The notes: generated from the letters alone by a model not told the origin. Counted from the first letter of the stretch, positions 1 through 6,728 are shown. The stretch is DNA of 7,434 bases from Hyphomicrobiales bacterium (GCA_025363375.1 JANYDZ010000735.1:1-7434); one strand, 5' to 3'. Made by a program: numbers and translations.

Positions 1-343
1 GAAGCGAGATTGGAGAGCGCGTCGGCGGCGACATTGGTGCCGACGATGGATTTCCACGTCACCGCGCCGCGCAGCGGGTAGTTTATGGAGGCGCCGAGCA
101 TGGCTGCCGCGGCGCTTCGTTGGTGCACGTCTCGACGTGAATGCCGAGACGTTGCATCTCGTCTTCGGCCTCGACCAGCACGTCGAGCAGATGCCCCACC
201 GGCGCGCCCTGATAGCCGCCGACATAGGACACTCCAGATTGCAGCAGCGCCTTGGTGACGGCGATGATGCCCTCGCCATGGAATGTCGAGCCGGCGCCGA
301 GTTTGAGCGACTGGATTTCGCGCGAGAAGGAGATTTCGGCCAT
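1..343 (-). CDS. Indolepyruvate:ferredoxin oxidoreductase alpha-subunit-like protein, N-terminal part, apparent frameshift, cut by left edge
   Basis: This is the N-terminus of a thiamine-diphosphate-dependent 2-oxoacid:ferredoxin oxidoreductase of the IorA type, which oxidatively decarboxylates arylpyruvates or related 2-oxoacids to acyl-CoA in the cytoplasm. From the ATG at 343, the first 75 or so residues carry the family's opening pattern (GEGIIAVTKALLQSGV, then GGYQGAPVGHLLD) and the TNEA segment, whose Glu probably corresponds to the cofactor-activating Glu. Directly after this the frame breaks. The continuous frame runs into out-of-family residues (APRQPCSAPP) and stops at 83. The next frame, from about 113 down to base 1, reads on as a good family match (MLGASINYPLRGAVTWKSIV, then GTNVAADALSNLA). 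A single extra base in the GCGCCGCGGC tract would restore five consecutive Ala codons and one frame, so the break is a 1-base deletion or a sequencing error. The gene starts 2 bases after the stop of the M20 peptidase gene, so translational coupling is likely. The family call is strong, but the true 2-oxoacid substrate is unknown. Confidence 0.82.
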
Positions 344-345
344 TG

Positions 346-1743
346 TTACGATCCCAACCGCTTCACGAGCCGATACAAAAATTCCTTCGAGTCAAACAAC
401 TCCTTCACGCCCACCTGTTCGTTGAGTCCGTGCACGCCGCTCTTGCCTTCCTCGGAAAACAGACCGGAGACGCCATAGGCGGGCACGCCGTTCTTGCGCA
501 GCCAGCGGCTGTCCGTGTAACCGCCGGATTGCGTGGGGATGACCGGCACGCCCGGCCACATGTCCGCGCTGATTTCCTCGACCGCCCGCATGACGATGGG
601 CGACAGGGGCGAGGCCGGGGAATCCACGACGTTGCCGATGGGGACGACGTTGATTTTTTCATCGCCGGCGACGCGTTGCAACGCGCGATGGACCTCGTCG
701 GGATTCTCATCCGGCAACAGGCGGCAATTCACCGTGGCGCGCGCGCTTTGCGCCATGGCGTTTTCGGCGTGGCCGGCTTCCAACATGGTCGCGACGCAGG
801 TGGTGCGGATCTGCGTGTCCCACGCCGCGCGCTGCTTGAGCGGCGCGAGCGTTTCGGGGCGGTTGTCGCCCTTTTCGAGGGCCTCCACGGCGGCCTTGAT
901 TTGCGGTCCTTCGAACCGCGTGATGATCTTGAGCCAGGCGCCGGTGACCGCGTTGAGGCGCGCGGGAAACTCGAAATCGGCGAGCCTTACGAGCCCTTCG
1001 GCAAGTTTCGTGATGGCGTTGTCGCGGCGCGGCGAGGCGCTGTGGCCGCCGGGGTCCTTCACTTCAAAGCGAAAGCTGCGGTAGACCTTTTCGGCGAGCT
1101 GGATGTTGGCGCTGACGGGCTTGCCGTTGCGCAGAGTGCCCGCGCCGCCTTCGTTCAGCGCGAATTCGGCGTCGATGAGGCCGCGATGATTTTCGATCAG
1201 CCAGCGCATGCCGTCGTGAACGGAATCGGACAATTCCTCGTCCGAGGTCAACGCCAGAATGATGTCGCGCCCGGGCCTGAGGCCCTCTTTGCTGTAGCGA
1301 ACAAGATTGGCGACGAAGATCGAGGCCATCGCCTTGTCGTCCACCGCTCCGCGGCCGCGAAAAAAGCCGTCGATTTCCTGCAGCTTGAAGGGATCAAAGT
1401 CCCAATCCTCGCGCCTGGCCTCGACGACATCCATGTGCGCGACGAGCAAAAGCGGTTTCTTCGCGCCCGTGCCGCGCAGACGCGCGACGAGATTGCCCTT
1501 GCGCGGTCCAGACGAGAGCACCTGCACGTCGGCGGCGGGCAGGCCCGCGTCGATCAGCCGTTTGGCCATGGCGTTGGCGGCGACGACCGTGTCGCCGATG
1601 GAATCGGTCGTGTTGATCTCGACGAGTTCCTTGTAGATCGAGCGGAAGAGCGCTTCATCGGGACCACGCGGGTTTTGCGCGGCGGCGTTGCCCAAGGGGA
1701 TGCAGGCGAGGGCGAGGGCGAAGGCGGGCAGGGTCTTGCGCAT
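346..1743 (-). CDS. Exported M20-family metallopeptidase / amidohydrolase
   Basis: This 465-residue protein is a co-catalytic zinc hydrolase of family M20 (ArgE/DapE/carboxypeptidase G2 type), which cleaves peptide or N-acyl amide bonds. The visible site residues match the family pattern: His103 and Asp105 in AHMDVV, the bridging Asp135 in GAVDDKA, Glu169-Glu170 in SDEEL (base and ligand), Glu198 in NEGG, and the late ligand His438 in GVHGLNE. GGHSASP around 232-238 marks the dimerisation domain inserted at about 215-335. Residues 1-22 form a Sec signal peptide (MRK, a hydrophobic stretch, then an Ala-rich A-X-A site before Gln23), so it should act in the periplasm. The ATG at 1743 has an AGGGAG Shine-Dalgarno 6 bases upstream. 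Length is normal for the family and no catalytic residue is missing. It is the first gene of a unit with the IorA-like gene 2 bases downstream and reads away from SBP1. Substrate is not determinable; an N-acyl or dipeptide amino acid conjugate would fit the neighbour. Confidence 0.93.
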   Translation of the reverse strand: MRKTLPAFALALACIPLGNAAAQNPRGPDEALFRSIYKELVEINTTDSIGDTVVAANAMAKRLIDAGLPAADVQVLSSGPRKGNLVARLRGTGAKKPLLLVAHMDVVEARREDWDFDPFKLQEIDGFFRGRGAVDDKAMASIFVANLVRYSKEGLRPGRDIILALTSDEELSDSVHDGMRWLIENHRGLIDAEFALNEGGAGTLRNGKPVSANIQLAEKVYRSFRFEVKDPGGHSASPRRDNAITKLAEGLVRLADFEFPARLNAVTGAWLKIITRFEGPQIKAAVEALEKGDNRPETLAPLKQRAAWDTQIRTTCVATMLEAGHAENAMAQSARATVNCRLLPDENPDEVHRALQRVAGDEKINVVPIGNVVDSPASPLSPIVMRAVEEISADMWPGVPVIPTQSGGYTDSRWLRKNGVPAYGVSGLFSEEGKSGVHGLNEQVGVKELFDSKEFLYRLVKRLGS

Positions 1744-1849
1744 GGTGAACTCCCTTTGTCGTCGATCCTAGCCTTGCGCCGCGCCGCTTGCACGCGCCAT
1801 GGCGGAATGACACTTTGGTCACAAGCAAATTGAAAGCCAGAGGGAAGTC
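1744..1849. promoter_or_regulatory. Divergent intergenic region with two small palindromes
   Basis: These 106 bases separate the divergently read M20 peptidase and SBP1 genes, so promoters for both units should lie here. A perfect 10-base palindrome, CGCCATGGCG, is at 1795-1804, and the inverted repeat TGAC-N6-GTCA follows at 1808-1821. The pair sits about 30-55 bases before the SBP1 start and 50-80 bases before the M20 start, a sensible place for an operator acting on both genes. No convincing -35/-10 pair could be picked by eye. The function is inferred from position only, since short palindromes of this size arise by chance in GC-rich DNA. Confidence 0.3.
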
Positions 1850-2806
1850 ATGCGACCGTTCAAGCGTGTTTTTACACTGGGCCTGCTTGCGGCGCTCGCG
1901 GTGTTTCCCGCCCGCGCCGCCGACAAGGTCAAGATCGGCACTTCGGGCCTGGCGCTGCTCTGGACTTTTATCGACGCCGGCACGAAGGCCGGCACCTGGC
2001 GGAAATACGGGATCGAGCCCGAGCGCGTGGAATTCGCCGGCGACGCCAACATGCAGCAAGCGCTGACATCCGCCTCCGTCGATTTTGGTTTCGGTTCGGG
2101 GCCGGGAATGGCCTATCATTCCAAGGGCGTGCCGGCTGTCGCCGTCGCGGCGGTCGCCGGGCCGCCCTACAGTTTCGTGCTGATGGTGCGGCCGGACTCG
2201 CGGCTGAAGACCAGCGAAGATCTGAAGGGCGCGAAGGTCGGCGTCACCACCGAAGGCTCGGTCACCCAATGGCTGGTGCGCGAACTCTCGCGGCAGAAAG
2301 GCTGGGGCTCGAATGGCATCGTCGATCTGCCGCTGGGCACGATCCGCACGCAGTTTGTCGCCTTGAAAGGCGGCGATCTCGACGCGTCCGTGACGACGGT
2401 GGAGACCTCGCTCACCTATGAAGCGGAGAAGGAAGGGCGCATTCTCCTCTACTTCGGCGATCTCGTGAAGGATTTTCACGCGCATATCGCTTTCGCGCGC
2501 ACCGAACATATTGAGAAAAATCCTGATCTTGTCGCGCGCTTTCTGAAGGGCTGGTTCGCGACCGTCGCCTATATGAAGGCGCATCCCGAGTTCATTATCA
2601 AGGAAGGCGCCGCGGCCATGCGCTACCCCGAATCCATTATCGCCAAAGCCATGGACGGACAGTTCAAGATGCTGTCGGAAGACGGCGTCTTCAATCCCGC
2701 CGCGCTCGACAAGATCAGCAAGTCGTTCGTGGAGCTGGGCATTCTCCAGGCGGAGCCGGAACGCAAGTTGATGTATGTGGATCGGTTTGTGCCGGTAAGG
2801 CCGTAG
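1850..2806 (+). CDS. ABC transporter substrate-binding protein, NMT1/THI5-like (SBP1), Sec-exported
   Basis: This 318-residue protein is a periplasmic binding protein of the nitrate/sulfonate/taurine (SsuA/TauA, NMT1/THI5-like) class, which delivers a small organic or anionic ligand to an ABC importer. Residues 1-23 form a Sec signal peptide (basic MRPFKR, hydrophobic core, ARA cleavage site before Ala24). The mature part begins with the typical first strand DKVKIGTS. Lobe 1 has the family's MQQALTSASVDFGFGSG segment (68-84), and the hinge and second lobe begin at DLKGAKVGVTTEGS (124-137). The start ATG follows GAGGGA with a 4-base gap. Its closest relative in the window is SBP2: a hand alignment of residues 62-101 with SBP2 residues 70-109 gives 27 identities in 40. 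It is the only plus-strand gene, standing alone between two minus-strand units, with no permease or ATPase gene beside it. The ligand is unknown. Confidence 0.92.
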   Translation: MRPFKRVFTLGLLAALAVFPARAADKVKIGTSGLALLWTFIDAGTKAGTWRKYGIEPERVEFAGDANMQQALTSASVDFGFGSGPGMAYHSKGVPAVAVAAVAGPPYSFVLMVRPDSRLKTSEDLKGAKVGVTTEGSVTQWLVRELSRQKGWGSNGIVDLPLGTIRTQFVALKGGDLDASVTTVETSLTYEAEKEGRILLYFGDLVKDFHAHIAFARTEHIEKNPDLVARFLKGWFATVAYMKAHPEFIIKEGAAAMRYPESIIAKAMDGQFKMLSEDGVFNPAALDKISKSFVELGILQAEPERKLMYVDRFVPVRP

Positions 2807-2858
2807 GGCTGAGCGCCGCGGTCGATCAATGCCGGCGCGCAGGTTCCTCGATTTGCCC
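2807..2858. terminator. Possible stem-loop between convergent genes
   Basis: The 52 bases between the convergent stops of SBP1 and the SMP-30 gene hold one inverted repeat, GCGCCG at 2813-2818 and CGGCGC at 2833-2838, with a 14-base loop. It could help end transcription from both sides. There is no T-tract on either strand after the stem, so it is not a standard intrinsic terminator, and the call is weak. Confidence 0.2.
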
Positions 2859-3737
2859 TCACACTTTCCAATGAACCATCGCCGCGCCGGGCTCGGGCAC
2901 GCGAAAAGTCGCGAGCTTTTTCATCGTGAGCGAACCCAGATAGGCCGTGCGCAAATCGGGCCCGCCAAAGGCGATGCTCGTCGGCCATTGCAGCACGGCG
3001 CCTGGCGGGTCCTCGAAGACGAGATGGCGACGTCCTTCCGGGGTGATCAGCCAGATGGAATTGCGGGTCAGCTCGGTGATCCAGAGATTGCCCGCTGCGT
3101 CGAAGGCGATGCCGTCAATGACGGCGTCGTCGCGCAGTTTCGCGGGGCCGAAGACCTCGCGCGACGAGAGCGCGCCGTCGGCGGCGATGCGGTAGCGCAG
3201 CACGCGGCCCTTGGCGGTTTCCGCGACATAGAGCCATTCGCCGGCGGCATCGACGCGCACTTCATTGGCAAAGCAGATGCTCGACGCCACGCAGCGGGCC
3301 CTGCCGTTTTCATACAGAAGCACGGACCCGTCGGGCCTGGGATGGCGCGCGGCCTCGCCAATAGGGCGCGAAAGCGTCGAGACGGTGACCCAGACGCGGG
3401 CCTTGTGGGGATCGCAATAAGCGAAATTCACCGCGCCCGGCGTCTCGTCAAAAAGCGTTTCGTGGCGGCCGTCGCGGGTGAGGCGATCGAGCGTGCAGGT
3501 CTCCATATTCGCGACATAGAGATCGCCCTTGCGGTCCATGGCCAAGCCGTTGGGCACGCCGGGGATTTTTCCGATGATGGTTTGCGTCCCGTCGGGCGCG
3601 CGTTTCGTCACGCCGCCGCGATTGTCGGAAATCCACAGCGTGCCGTCCTGTTGCGCCAGAACGCATTCGGGACGGCTGAGGTTGTCGCCTGTGAAGGAAA
3701 TGTCGCTGGTTTCGAGCGTGAACGCCGCGTTGCTCAT
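2859..3737 (-). CDS. SMP-30/gluconolactonase/LRE-family hydrolase (probable lactonase)
   Basis: This 292-residue protein is a six-bladed beta-propeller of the SMP-30/gluconolaconase family, whose members hydrolyse sugar lactones or other cyclic esters using one divalent metal. Residues that fit the three metal ligands of the family are visible: Glu24 in RPECV, Asn158 in FANEV and Asp208 in VIDGIAFD. Asn104 lies where a substrate-contacting Asn is usual. Repeated blade strands appear as DGTLWISD, KGDLYVAN, GEWLYVAE and AGNLWITE. There is no signal peptide, so the enzyme is cytoplasmic. Its ATG overlaps the TGA of the TctC-type gene (ATGA, 3734-3737), with a GGAGAG ribosome site inside the upstream gene, so the two are co-transcribed and probably translationally coupled. 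This suggests the enzyme acts on what the cluster imports or on a downstream lactone. The family is broad, and gluconolactone itself should not be assumed as substrate. Confidence 0.9.
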   Translation of the reverse strand: MSNAAFTLETSDISFTGDNLSRPECVLAQQDGTLWISDNRGGVTKRAPDGTQTIIGKIPGVPNGLAMDRKGDLYVANMETCTLDRLTRDGRHETLFDETPGAVNFAYCDPHKARVWVTVSTLSRPIGEAARHPRPDGSVLLYENGRARCVASSICFANEVRVDAAGEWLYVAETAKGRVLRYRIAADGALSSREVFGPAKLRDDAVIDGIAFDAAGNLWITELTRNSIWLITPEGRRHLVFEDPPGAVLQWPTSIAFGGPDLRTAYLGSLTMKKLATFRVPEPGAAMVHWKV

Positions 3738-4765
3738 TTGCCGCCGCTCTCCATGATGGCTTTGGAACGCTGCAACACGCGCTGCGTGTTGGCGAGCATG
3801 GATTCCGCCACCTTTTGCGCTGCGTCGCCCGACGATGGCGAGATATCCATCTTCGAGCGCTCGGCTTCCGCCAGAAACTCGGGGTCCCTCATCAATTGAT
3901 CGAAGGCGTGTCGCAGCGCCGCAAGCCTGTCGGCGGGCGCGTCGGGCGTCGTGGTGAAGGCGCGGGAAATCCCCATGTCGGCGGAGAGGAAGGTCAGCAC
4001 CTGCTTGTCCTCCTCGTTCTTCGCGAGCTCCAGCATCAGGGGCACGTCGGGCAAATCAGACGCGCGCTCCAGCGCGATCTGCACGAGATTGTAGATTTTC
4101 TTCTCGGCGATCCAATGCGGATGACCGCTCTTCCACGACGCCCACGAGTTGGAGCCGCGCCCGCCGACTTCGCCTTTTTCCATGGCGAGGTTGACGTCGT
4201 TGCCGCCGGGATAGCCGGTGACGATTTTAAATTTTGTTCCGGCGAGCTGGTTCAACGCGGCGGGATAAAAATAGGAGGTGGAGGCGACGCCGGGCGCGCC
4301 GACAACGAGTTCGCGTTCCATCGCGTCCTGAATGGTCTTGATCCCCGTCGCGTGCCACGCGGTAATGACATTCGGCGAATTCGTGGTGTTGCCGATCCAG
4401 CCGAATTTGCGCACGTCGAAATCGGCGCCCTGCGTGCCAATGGCTTGCAGCGAGGGCATGTTCTGAAAAATGATTTGCAGAACCGCGCCGTCCTTCGGCG
4501 CTGACTTCATCATGTAGTTGGCGGCGGCGACGCCGAGGCCGCCCGGCATGTTGCGCGGGACTATGGTCGGCTTGCCCGGAATGAAGCGGGGCAGGTGGCG
4601 CGCCAGCAACCGCCCGCGAATGTCATAATCGCCGCCGGCGGAAGCCGGGATGATCATCTCAAGGGTCTTGCCCTTGTAGAAGTCTTCGACCGGGTCTGCG
4701 AGGGCCGGGGCGGCGAGGACGCATAAGCCCAGGCCCCAAAGGACACGCCTCGTGGCGTCAATCAT
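3734..4765 (-). CDS. TctC/Bug-type periplasmic solute receptor (tripartite tricarboxylate transporter family)
   Basis: This 343-residue protein is a periplasmic binding protein of the TctC/Bug family, which captures carboxylates and similar small ligands for TctAB-type secondary importers or for sensing. A Sec signal peptide covers residues 1-23 (VLWGLGLCVLAAPALA, cleavage before Asp24). The mature protein starts with the family's DFYKGKTLEMIIP strand and the AGGDYDIRGR loop (42-51), followed by PRNMPGGLGVAAANYM (70-85), the equivalent of the PGAGG ligand loop. Length is slightly above the usual 320-330. The ATG at 4765 has GGAGAC 5 bases upstream. It lies 29 bases after the SBP2 stop and overlaps the SMP-30 start by 4 bases, so it is the third gene of a four-gene unit. 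No tctA or tctB gene is in the window. Family assignment is firm, ligand unknown. Confidence 0.92.
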   Translation of the reverse strand: MIDATRRVLWGLGLCVLAAPALADPVEDFYKGKTLEMIIPASAGGDYDIRGRLLARHLPRFIPGKPTIVPRNMPGGLGVAAANYMMKSAPKDGAVLQIIFQNMPSLQAIGTQGADFDVRKFGWIGNTTNSPNVITAWHATGIKTIQDAMERELVVGAPGVASTSYFYPAALNQLAGTKFKIVTGYPGGNDVNLAMEKGEVGGRGSNSWASWKSGHPHWIAEKKIYNLVQIALERASDLPDVPLMLELAKNEEDKQVLTFLSADMGISRAFTTTPDAPADRLAALRHAFDQLMRDPEFLAEAERSKMDISPSSGDAAQKVAESMLANTQRVLQRSKAIMESGGK

Positions 4766-4794
4766 GACTGTCTCCAGACGCGAATTTTCGCGCG

Positions 4795-5775
4795 TTAGTT
4801 TTTAACCGTCGCGAAACCCGGCGCGTACATCTGCGAGACCTCGGGCGCGGCGTCGACAATGCCGAGGTCCTTCAGCGAAGAGCGAATGACCTCGAGGGCT
4901 TTGGGCGAAAACGCGCCGTCGAAAGACAGCATCCTGATCTCGTCCTCATAGGCGGCGTCGATCACCTTTTCCGGCAGGTTCATGGTCTTCGCCACGGAGG
5001 CGACGGTCGCGGCGCGGTTGTCGCGCATATAGGCCGCCGTCTTGAACCAGGCGCGCAGAAAACGCCTCACCAGTTCCGGATTGGCTTTAATCACGGAATC
5101 ATGCGCGAAAATCACATGGGTGTGGAAGTCAGGCACCGCGTCGCCGAAAGTCGCAAGCACCTTGCCCTCGCCGTTGGCTTGCAGGTTCAGGCCCTCTTCA
5201 ATCGAGTTCACGCTGGCCTGCAATTCGCCCGATCGCATGGCTGCGAGGCGCGAGCGCATGTCGCCGAGGGGCACGACCTCGACCCCGTCGCCGCCCCACC
5301 CCTTGCCGGCGGCCATGCGCCTCGCCAGCCAGTCGGTGAGCGCGCCGGCGGTGGTCACGCCGATACGCTTGCCCTTGAGATCGTCGAGCGATTTGATCGG
5401 CCCGTTGTTGAGCACGACGAGCGCCATGTTGCGCGGCTCCATCGCGAGCGCGGCGACCGCGTGTGCGGGCACGCCCTTGGCCGCGTAGCCCATGCCGGGG
5501 CCGGAGCCGACGCCAAAATCAATGCTGTTGGCGGCAAAGGCCTGCTGCATGCGGCCGTCGCCCTGGAAGGTGGAGATTTCAACTTCAAGTCCTTCGGCCG
5601 CCCATGCGCCGATCTGCGCGCCAAGATCGACGCCCGCGAAGGGAAAGGATGAAGAGATCGCCTTGGCGACGCGTATCTTGTCCGCCGCATAGACGCGCGG
5701 CGCCGGCAAAGCAAGACCCGCCGCCGCGCCCGTCGCAAGAACCCTGCGGCGCGACGGGGTGTTGTTGTTCGTCAT
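4795..5775 (-). CDS. ABC transporter substrate-binding protein, NMT1/THI5-like (SBP2), with Tat-type signal
   Basis: This 326-residue periplasmic binding protein belongs to the same class as SBP1 (nitrate/sulfonate/taurine-type ABC importers). The N-terminus, MTNNNTPSRRRVLATG, holds a twin-arginine motif (Ser8-Arg9-Arg10-Arg11-Val12-Leu13), then a weakly hydrophobic Ala/Gly-rich stretch and a VYA site before Ala31, so export folded through Tat is likely. The mature start DKIRVAKA, the MQQAFAANSIDFGVGSG segment (77-93) and DLKGKRIGVTTAG (132-144) mark the two lobes. The open frame extends upstream to 6087, but that part overlaps the SBP3 gene in another frame and has no family likeness. The ATG at 5775 has GGAGAG 6 bases upstream and a proper signal peptide, so it is the start. 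It lies 28 bases after SBP3 and 29 before the TctC-type gene. Ligand is unknown, and no ABC permease or ATPase is adjacent. Confidence 0.92.
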   Translation of the reverse strand: MTNNNTPSRRRVLATGAAAGLALPAPRVYAADKIRVAKAISSSFPFAGVDLGAQIGAWAAEGLEVEISTFQGDGRMQQAFAANSIDFGVGSGPGMGYAAKGVPAHAVAALAMEPRNMALVVLNNGPIKSLDDLKGKRIGVTTAGALTDWLARRMAAGKGWGGDGVEVVPLGDMRSRLAAMRSGELQASVNSIEEGLNLQANGEGKVLATFGDAVPDFHTHVIFAHDSVIKANPELVRRFLRAWFKTAAYMRDNRAATVASVAKTMNLPEKVIDAAYEDEIRMLSFDGAFSPKALEVIRSSLKDLGIVDAAPEVSQMYAPGFATVKN

Positions 5776-5803
5776 ATATTGCTCTCCAGCCGGAACATGT
5801 GAA

Positions 5804-6718
5804 TCACGCGACGACGCGCGCGTCGACAAGCTTGTCGAAAGTGCTTTCCTTGTTGATGAGGCCCCATTCGACCATCCAATCGCGGGTGCGCCGGAATTCT
5901 TCCGCCGCGTAGGGCTCCGGGTAATTGTAGCGCAGACGCGGCAGGCGCAGGTCATCCGCGCCGAACGCCGCGTAGCCGACAGGCACTTCCGCGACGAGGT
6001 GATGGAGCCAGGGGCGGATGTCCTTGTTGATTTTGTCGACGGCCTTTCTGTGGGCGCGGTGCAGCGCCGAGAAAATCTCTGCGTCAACGCTGGCGTCCGC
6101 GACCTCGAGGCCGTTGTAAAAGGCCTCGCAAATCACCTTGAAGCCCATCTTCTCCGCCAGCGAAATCCACGGCTCCATGACAGCGGCGGCCTGAATGCGG
6201 CCTTCCACAACGGCTTTAAAACGCTGGTTGGGCACGCCGATGTGGACGACTTTCACTTCATCTTTCGCCATGAAGCCCGAGAGCATGCCCAACGTGATGT
6301 AATGCGAGCCCGCGTGAAAATTCACCGCGACTTCGACGCCGCGCAAATCCTGCGGCGCGTTGTAGGGCGATTCCGGGCGCACGATGATCGCCTGCGTCGA
6401 GACGGCGGCGCGCTTGGTGATGACTTTCGCGCCTGTCCGCGTGTCCTGCGTGCGGCGCATCTGGCCCCATTCACAGGCGTGATAGACGGAGAACTCGCCC
6501 TTCTCGATGCCTTCATGCCAGAGGAAGGACTGGATCGCGGTATGGTCGGTCAGAGCGGCGCCCGCCGCTTCAATGCTCGCCTTGCGTTTCTGTGGCAGCA
6601 CGAGTTCGACATCGAGGCCCTCCTGTTCAAAGTAGCCCTCGGCCCTGGCGACGATATCGGGCAGGGAAAAGACGGCGTTGTTGAGTTCGACCTTGGTCTT
6701 TTTCAGCGGGGCCGCCAT
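5804..6718 (-). CDS. NMT1/THI5-like substrate-binding-fold protein without signal peptide (SBP3)
   Basis: This 304-residue protein has the two-lobed NMT1/THI5-like binding-protein fold but begins MAAPLKKTKVELNN, directly at the first strand, with no hydrophobic signal segment, so it is predicted to stay in the cytoplasm. Recognisable stretches are the first-lobe strand and helix (VFSLPDIVARAEGYFEQEGL), a second-lobe DLRGVEVAVNFHAGSHYIT segment (about 124-142), VMEPWISLAEK (180-190) and the C-terminal WMVEWGLINKESTFDKLVDARV. The Cys-rich CCCFC motif of the yeast-type Thi5 pyrimidine synthase is absent, so that activity is not supported. A TTG start at 6730 is possible, but its GGAGGG would then lie inside the gene. 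The ATG at 6718 has that GGAGGG 4 bases upstream and is preferred. First gene of the four-gene minus unit, 67 bases after the EcsC stop. It may be an enzyme, an intracellular ligand sensor or a mis-started exported protein, though no upstream signal is visible in frame. Confidence 0.85.
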   Translation of the reverse strand: MAAPLKKTKVELNNAVFSLPDIVARAEGYFEQEGLDVELVLPQKRKASIEAAGAALTDHTAIQSFLWHEGIEKGEFSVYHACEWGQMRRTQDTRTGAKVITKRAAVSTQAIIVRPESPYNAPQDLRGVEVAVNFHAGSHYITLGMLSGFMAKDEVKVVHIGVPNQRFKAVVEGRIQAAAVMEPWISLAEKMGFKVICEAFYNGLEVADASVDAEIFSALHRAHRKAVDKINKDIRPWLHHLVAEVPVGYAAFGADDLRLPRLRYNYPEPYAAEEFRRTRDWMVEWGLINKESTFDKLVDARVVA

Positions 6719-6722
6719 ATTT

Positions 6723-6728
6723 CCCTCC
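6723..6728 (-). promoter_or_regulatory. Ribosome binding site that fixes the SBP3 start
   Basis: On the minus strand GGAGGG is followed by AAAT and the ATG at 6718. The competing TTG start at 6730 overlaps this site, so its use would place the strongest Shine-Dalgarno of the region inside the coding sequence. The site therefore decides for the ATG. Confidence 0.7.

Noticed and set aside
378..398. M20 protein N-terminus read as a lipoprotein because of Cys14 (coding position near 1702-1704)
   Set aside because: The residues before Cys14 (Ala-Leu-Ala) do not give the usual Leu at -3, and a standard A-X-A Sec site follows at 20-22, so ordinary secretion is preferred. The coordinates given for this entry are nominal; the Cys codon is at about 1702-1704.
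343..1833. 496-residue plus-strand open frame opposite the M20 peptidase gene
   Set aside because: Antisense shadow in GC-rich DNA: the product is rich in Arg, Ala, Gly and His with no known domain, while the opposite strand encodes a complete M20 enzyme with all site residues.
1655..2584. 309-residue minus-strand open frame crossing the M20 start and SBP1
   Set aside because: It lies antisense to SBP1 and out of frame with the M20 gene, and the translation shows no domain.
2829..3899. 356-residue plus-strand open frame opposite the SMP-30 gene
   Set aside because: It spans two minus-strand genes with clear families and good ribosome sites; its own translation resembles no family and is composition-driven.
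5776..6087. 104-residue N-terminal extension of SBP2
   Set aside because: It overlaps SBP3 in another frame, has no family likeness, and would bury the Tat signal and ribosome site found at 5775.
5804..6718. SBP3 as a Thi5-type HMP-P synthase
   Set aside because: The CCCFC iron-binding motif expected in Thi5 enzymes is absent; only the general fold is shared.
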